Shown here: positions 60,444-64,000 of the stretch, one piece after another
Numbering within the stretch: the first letter of the stretch is position 1
Layout: every line of letters starts with the position of its first letter
Assembly: GCA_022566315.1 (NCBI GenBank)
Contig: JADFJC010000004.1
Location: forward strand, 1-64,000
Reading direction: 5' to 3'
Source: Planctomycetota bacterium
GTDB lineage: Bacteria; Planctomycetota; Phycisphaerae; Sedimentisphaerales; Anaerobacaceae
Length of the DNA stretch: 64,000 nucleotides
Position numbers and translations under genes: made by a program
The notes under the pieces: model-generated
What the model saw: only the letters and a program-made list of their open reading frames with translations
The model's database searches: none
Told to the model about the DNA's origin: nothing

Positions 60444-61181
60444 ATGCGAAGAATCAGCCTTTTGTTAGTGGCGGTTTTGATGCTTATTGTAACCGCGGTC
60501 GGTTCGCCGGCAGCAGTGCCCACGGACTCGTGGCAGAGCACGCGGGTTACGGACCCCAACCAGCATAAGCCAACCGGCCGTGGCGGCTATCCGTACCGCG
60601 CTATGAGTGATTATGTGCTCAGAGAACTGGATCTGAAGCCCGGTGACGTGGTTGTCGATATCGGCGCCGGTGACGGCTTTTGGGCTGAACTGATGGCTAA
60701 GTTCGTCGGCGAGCAGGGCATTATTCACGCCGCAGAAGTTGAGAAGAAGAAGATAGACCAGATGAAGAAGAAGTTCGCCGACGTACCGCAGGTCAGGCCC
60801 TACTTGTGTCCGACCGATGGTACCGGCCTGGCGGAAAACTGCTGCGAGCTGGCGTTTCTCTCCAAGACCTATCATCATTTGGACGCAGATGGCCGGGTCG
60901 ATTACCTGCGCCATTTACACAAGGTCGTCAAGCCCACGGGCCGGCTCTGCGTGATAGAAAAATATTCCCAGCTTGCGACCGTGCATAAATCACACGATAC
61001 GTCTTTGAGCCAGTTGATGGCGGTGGCTGAAGAGGCCGGCTGGATTGCCGTCCGCTACGAGCTGATGACCGGCACATACCATTACATTGCGATTTTTGTT
61101 CAGAGAGAGCTTTTTCCGCCCGAACCCTCAGCGCCAAAGAGAAGGCCCGCAAATAGACAAGCCGGGCAAAAGCGAAACTAA
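60444..61181 (+). CDS. Class I SAM methyltransferase with signal peptide
   Basis: 245 residues. An N-terminal signal (ISLLLVAVLMLIVTAVGSPAA) precedes a Rossmann methyltransferase: motif I VVVDIGAGDGFWAELMAKF (about residue 70), post-I HAAEVEKKKIDQMKKKFA, motif III CCELAFLSKTYHHLDADGR and motif IV VKPTGRLCVIEKYSQ. It has AAGGAGG 7 nt before the ATG, in a tight operon position after the permease. The substrate is unknown. It is the second leader-bearing methyltransferase in 3 kb. Confidence 0.87.
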   Translation: MRRISLLLVAVLMLIVTAVGSPAAVPTDSWQSTRVTDPNQHKPTGRGGYPYRAMSDYVLRELDLKPGDVVVDIGAGDGFWAELMAKFVGEQGIIHAAEVEKKKIDQMKKKFADVPQVRPYLCPTDGTGLAENCCELAFLSKTYHHLDADGRVDYLRHLHKVVKPTGRLCVIEKYSQLATVHKSHDTSLSQLMAVAEEAGWIAVRYELMTGTYHYIAIFVQRELFPPEPSAPKRRPANRQAGQKRN

Positions 61182-61284
61182 CATCCTGTAACATTTAATT
61201 TAGTGGTAAGATGCCCTGTGGGTTTATGCCGTTATTTTTAGCCAGGCGGTTACTTGAAGCAATACCCACAGAAGGAGGTCTGTA

Positions 61285-61755
61285 ATGAAATTGCAGACGA
61301 TAGGTCTTGTCTTCTTGTTGGGAGTTCTTGCGCTTAAATATCAGCCCCCACGACCACCAACATTAGACCCTAATACCGTACCTTTCAATTACGACCGCAA
61401 TTTATGTCTAAGCGAACCATTTGGCTATGCAATAATTCCCGTTGGCTCAACTTATGAAAATAATTTTAGGGTAACTGAACCTGAAGGCGAGCCTGTAACT
61501 ATTTCCGTTACTTCGGGCCAGAACATAGTCATTGAACCTAAACCGTATTTTAATCGTTACGACCCCAACGATTCGCTTGGAATAAGCAGGATATATCGTT
61601 ATCGCTGGCACTGGACAACAACACACAATGATATAGGGCTGCATTATGTAAATTTTCGAGTAACGGACCTGAGGGGTGCTTACGATGAAAGAACATTTCT
61701 TATATTGGTAAAGGAAGATCAGCCGTCTCCAATTATGGGATGCCATAGAAGATAA
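61285..61755 (+). CDS. Exported protein of unknown function, Ig/cadherin-like
   Basis: 156 residues with a short hydrophobic N terminus (LQTIGLVFLLGVLALKY), then a Pro-rich linker (QPPRPPTLDPN) and a beta-rich body with NFRVTEPEGEPVTISVTSGQ and HYVNFRVTDLRGAYDERTFLILV, the alternating pattern of an Ig-like/cadherin-like domain. Strong AGAAGGAGG precedes the ATG. Probably envelope-located. No precise family. Confidence 0.68.
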   Translation: MKLQTIGLVFLLGVLALKYQPPRPPTLDPNTVPFNYDRNLCLSEPFGYAIIPVGSTYENNFRVTEPEGEPVTISVTSGQNIVIEPKPYFNRYDPNDSLGISRIYRYRWHWTTTHNDIGLHYVNFRVTDLRGAYDERTFLILVKEDQPSPIMGCHRR

Positions 61756-62235
61756 GAAATAACAGCTTAGGCTACAGTTCAAGCTGCAGAGTGTTATTTC
61801 TGAGGCGCAGCCGAAGAATCTCATTAACTGAACTATAAAGGGATTCTTCACTCCGTTCAGAATGACAACCTTTTGGGTTGCTGTACGGAGAGGTTTTTTC
61901 CACTGTAAAGTTCGATAAAATAGTCTAAAAACGGGTTTTTTCTCACATTCTTACGAAATTTTCCCAAAAATGGCAATAATTTGTGCTCTGAATCCGTCTG
62001 TATATGTGAGAGCCAGGCCTGAGAAGAGACAAATTGGGAAAGCAGCAAAAATGCTGAAGAAAGTTAGTACAAATATTAAAGCGGCGGTTGTGCTGATAGT
62101 AACCGAAAATGCTGCTGCCCTGCGGATGTTTGTCAGAAATGTAACAAATTCAGTTTTTAAATCCGTCTCTAAATCTGCCACTGGCGGACGAAGCGGTGGG
62201 ACAAAAAGAGGCCATAACTCGGAAAGGAACAGAAA
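61756..62235. other. Spacer with a common repeat and a decayed gene start
   Basis: Holds a GGCGCAGCCGAAGAATC / TTCTTCACTCCGTTCAGAAT repeat (61790-61866). At 62051-62125 there is a segment resembling the start of the gene at 62236 (shared GGTTGTGCTGATAG and GAAAAT; MLKK start, AAVVLIVTEN). The frame 61970-62242 crossing it has no recognisable domain and is treated as a relic. Confidence 0.6.
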
Positions 62236-63333
62236 GTGTTGAAGATCATTACATTGAGCATTGCAACAGTGGTTGTGCTGATAGGAGTTGAAAATCTTAT
62301 CGCTCAGGAAGGAACAGACGAGCCTCAAACAGAGCCAAGACAAAGGCAGGTGCAGGAAGGCCGACAAAGGCAAAGGGGCCGGATGGAACAGCCTCGCAGA
62401 CAACAAGTTGACCGCGAAGCGCAGGCCAAACGTGCCGAGGCCATGCAAATGAAGCGCCGGCAGGAGGCCCTGCAAAAGAAACGTCAGCAAGAAGCGGCCA
62501 AGAAAATCGAGGCAATGAGAAAGAAGCGTCAGCAAGGGGCGGCTAAGAAAGGCGCACCCAAAGCCAGAATAAGCCGTGAGCCGCAGCAAACTCGTCCAGG
62601 GCAAAATCGACCTATGCAACAGATGTTTGGCAGATGGTTGGAGGAGCTTACAAAGGCCTATCGCGACAACGACAGGCAAAAGATGGGACAATTACTCAGA
62701 AAGATGCAGCAACTGAGGCAAAAATCGCAGCAAGCAAGAACTACTGCTGGCCAGCGAGGTCCGGGCTTCCAAGACAGAGGTATGGGCGGATGGGGTCGAG
62801 GCTACCAAGGCAGAGGTATGATGGGTAGGGGCGGCCAAGGCTTCCAAGGCAGAGGTATGGGTGGATGGGGTCGAGGCTACCAGAGCAGAGGTATGATGGG
62901 CAGGGGCGGCCAAGGCTTCCAAGGCAGAGGTATGGGTGGATGGGGTCGAGGCTTCCAAGGCAGAGGTATGATGGGCCAAGGCGGAGGTATGACCAGTGGA
63001 AGGGACAGGGGTTTCCACCAAGGCAGGGGTATGGGCAGGTGGGATCCGGCTATGCCGCCACCTCCAGATGTGAGACCGTTCCCGCAGAGATCGCCCGAAG
63101 ATGTAATAAGGCCTGTGCCGCCAATGCAGCGTAGAGGCATGGGCAGATGGGAGCGAGACTTACCAGAGCCAAAGGAAGATGAAGATGTAGTCAGGCCGAT
63201 GCAACGTAGAGGTATGGGTGGTTGGGGCCAAGGCAGAGGTATGATGAACAGGGATGGGCAAGGTTTCTCGCCCAGAGGTATGAGCAGGCGGCCGAGGCCG
63301 AGATTCCCAGAACCAAAGCCGGAGAATGATTAG
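62236..63333 (+). CDS. Exported Gly/Arg/Met-rich repeat protein
   Basis: 365 residues, no enzyme domain. Signal peptide (IITLSIATVVVLIGVENLIAQ) from a GTG start with AAAGGAAC upstream. A basic, Gln/Arg/Lys-rich coiled region (about 30-115, KRRQEALQKKRQQEAAKKIE), then a short conserved segment (MFGRWLEELTKAYRDNDRQK). Three 25-residue tandem units GFQGRGMGGWGRGYQGRGMM-GRGGQ follow (DNA 62767-62991, 75 bp each). The tail has further RRGMG-WxR motifs and Pro/Arg. Likely an intrinsically disordered, RNA-, anion- or wall-binding envelope protein. Its signal is similar to that of the methyltransferase at 57252. Confidence 0.8.
   Translation: MLKIITLSIATVVVLIGVENLIAQEGTDEPQTEPRQRQVQEGRQRQRGRMEQPRRQQVDREAQAKRAEAMQMKRRQEALQKKRQQEAAKKIEAMRKKRQQGAAKKGAPKARISREPQQTRPGQNRPMQQMFGRWLEELTKAYRDNDRQKMGQLLRKMQQLRQKSQQARTTAGQRGPGFQDRGMGGWGRGYQGRGMMGRGGQGFQGRGMGGWGRGYQSRGMMGRGGQGFQGRGMGGWGRGFQGRGMMGQGGGMTSGRDRGFHQGRGMGRWDPAMPPPPDVRPFPQRSPEDVIRPVPPMQRRGMGRWERDLPEPKEDEDVVRPMQRRGMGGWGQGRGMMNRDGQGFSPRGMSRRPRPRFPEPKPEND
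62767..62991 (+). repeat. 75-bp tandem repeat, three units, inside the Gly/Arg-rich gene
   Basis: Each 75-bp unit encodes GFQ[GD]RGMGGWGRG[YF]Q then x-RGMMG and three or four more residues. Units 1 and 2 differ at few bases; unit 3 is more diverged (MMGQGGG). Confidence 0.9.
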
Positions 63334-63674
63334 GGTAATCCCGATGTATCGGGATGGTTGGGTAAAGTTCGCGTTAAGAAATAAGTGAAAGAATAATGGT
63401 TCGACAAGCTCACCATCCTGAGCAAAGTCGAAGGATTAGAGGGCTGTTTAGCACATAATAACCACCCTCCTTAAAAGGGCTGGATGCGTTTTCTTATATG
63501 CGCGTCCAGTCTTTATTTATTATGTTGTATGGAATCAGTGTTCAGCGTATAGCGTTTAGCGTTTAGCGTGTAGTTTCTTTTTTCTATCCGCTGTACGCTC
63601 TATGCTATTCGCTACTATTTTTTCTTTGCGGGACTCTTAATCGTCGCTCGTCGCACGGGTCACGAGCGACGGGC
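63334..63674. other. Gene-free spacer with word repeats
   Basis: Contains GGTTCGACAAGCTCACCATC repeat remnants (63393-63437), a terminator-like hairpin, AGCGTATAGCGTTTAGCG words opposed to CGCTGTACGCTCTATGC (63537-63615) and CGTCGCTCGTCGC / GCGACGGGC words (63642-63672). No gene. Confidence 0.7.
63478..63520 (+). terminator. Probable terminator of the Gly/Arg-rich gene region
   Basis: Stem CTGGATGCG / CGCGTCCAG (nine pairs, one G-T) with a 10-nt loop, followed by TCTTTATTTATTATG. Confidence 0.55.
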
Positions 63675-64000
63675 TTAGTGCCAATCGCTTGGGTAGTAGA
63701 TAGATTCAGGCTGAATGTGAAACTTTCTGCACAGTCCATCCAGGAGTGTTTCTATCCTCTTTATCTGGCAATCGGTTAGGTGTGTGGTTTTGCCGTCGGC
63801 TATGACACAAATTCGGATAGTTTGACTGCTGCCGTACCAGGTTTGGTCTGGAATGAGCGGCCATTGTCTTTGCCACTTTTCTGTTGGCTGTATTTGTCCG
63901 TCTTCGCCGTCACGGCCGTTGCATAAACAGAAGTGGAAGTTGGCATCCTCAGGACCAGCCAGGCCACTGAGCAGGGCCAATTGCTCTATATTGCCGGCAT
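63675..64000 (-). CDS. Probable peptidoglycan-recognition/N-acetylmuramoyl-L-alanine amidase, C-terminal part
   Basis: The frame is open to the window end, so the N terminus is missing. The 108 visible residues fit the second half of an Amidase_2/PGRP fold: NFHFCLCNGRDGEDGQIQPT then W, corresponding to the H-F-V-I-G-N-G-x-G-x-x-D-G strand of the family, then IRICVIADGK and LTDCQIKRIETLLDGLCRKFH-IQPESIYY. Zn-ligand residues cannot be verified in this part. The assignment rests on this pattern only. Confidence 0.55.
   Translation of the reverse strand, partial: AGNIEQLALLSGLAGPEDANFHFCLCNGRDGEDGQIQPTEKWQRQWPLIPDQTWYGSSQTIRICVIADGKTTHLTDCQIKRIETLLDGLCRKFHIQPESIYYPSDWH

Noticed and set aside
61951-62691. 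246-residue minus-strand Leu/Phe-rich frame
   Set aside because: It is the antisense shadow of the Arg/Gln-rich exported protein gene and its spacer; no start signal or family.

Overview
The window reads as chromosomal DNA from an uncultured, probably anaerobic planctomycete close to the Phycisphaerae/Sedimentisphaerales. This placement is inference from gene content and remembered family distributions; no database search was run. Pointers are Tat-exported Gfo/Idh/MocA oxidoreductases beside a double DUF1080 protein, a pseudopilin with a planctomycete-style tail, a SurA-like/DUF6677 block, a Re-citrate-synthase-like enzyme, pyruvate phosphate dikinase, and an abundant 'NKPKQTQ' low-complexity repeat.

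Layout. 1-4.4 kb: 3' end of ppdK, a gene-free tract with three copies of a 64-bp hairpin repeat, a hicAB module, an HNH-AP2 endonuclease gene and tRNA-His. 4.4-11.5 kb: exported 3-keto-sugar type enzymes (DUF1080 plus two Gfo/Idh), a small unknown gene with dCTP deaminase, a GH5-like glycosidase and a zinc-ribbon protein. 11.8-21.9 kb: NicO/UreH-like metal transporter, YifB/ComM ATPase, STAS protein, RNase III, a three-gene membrane/SurA-like block, hemL, a membrane protein and nikR. 22-30.4 kb: tRNA-Val, an E2-like acyltransferase without its catalytic His, exported RraA-like protein and esterase, ParA, ribH-nusB, TPR protein, beta-lactamase-like protein, tRNA-Leu. 30.5-38.1 kb: Re-citrate-synthase-like gene, HAD, GIY-YIG, pseudopilin, a second hic module, about 1.6 kb of repeats, threonine synthase. 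38.4-41.8 kb: a sigma-54 promoter ahead of a receiver-domain protein and groES-groEL, then a CBS protein. 42-47.6 kb: murE, murF and mraY, with murE and murF separated by a three-gene toxin-antitoxin-like island on the other strand. 48-57 kb: transglutaminase lipoprotein, recJ, trxA, trxB, a nonsense-mutated REP-associated transposase between REP-like hairpins, rmuC, HAD, an antitoxin with a frameshifted relE, and an ASCH protein. 57-64 kb: exported methyltransferases, a Tat lipoprotein of the TIM-barrel epimerase family, an amino-acid permease, a Gly/Arg-rich exported repeat protein, and the 3' part of a probable peptidoglycan amidase.

How the parts work together. The Tat-exported oxidoreductases, DUF1080 protein, TIM-barrel lipoprotein, esterase and GH5-like enzyme suggest polysaccharide breakdown in the cell envelope. 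The rest is housekeeping mixed with small toxin-antitoxin modules.

The most unusual property is repeat behaviour. Short degenerate palindromic 'word' repeats (the TCGATGCTCGATACTGGAT and CTGTCTTCTGTCCTC types) fill intergenic space and also sit in frame inside murE (three sites), hemL and the SurA-like gene. A REP hairpin supplies the last codons of rmuC and the stop of the transposase. This resembles Rickettsia palindromic elements. Other leads are the sigma-54 promoter at groESL, the near-leaderless promoters of hicA, hemL and the mur-island operon, a 147-bp dispersed element with conserved ends, and the three-copy hairpin repeat that can encode a conserved short peptide.
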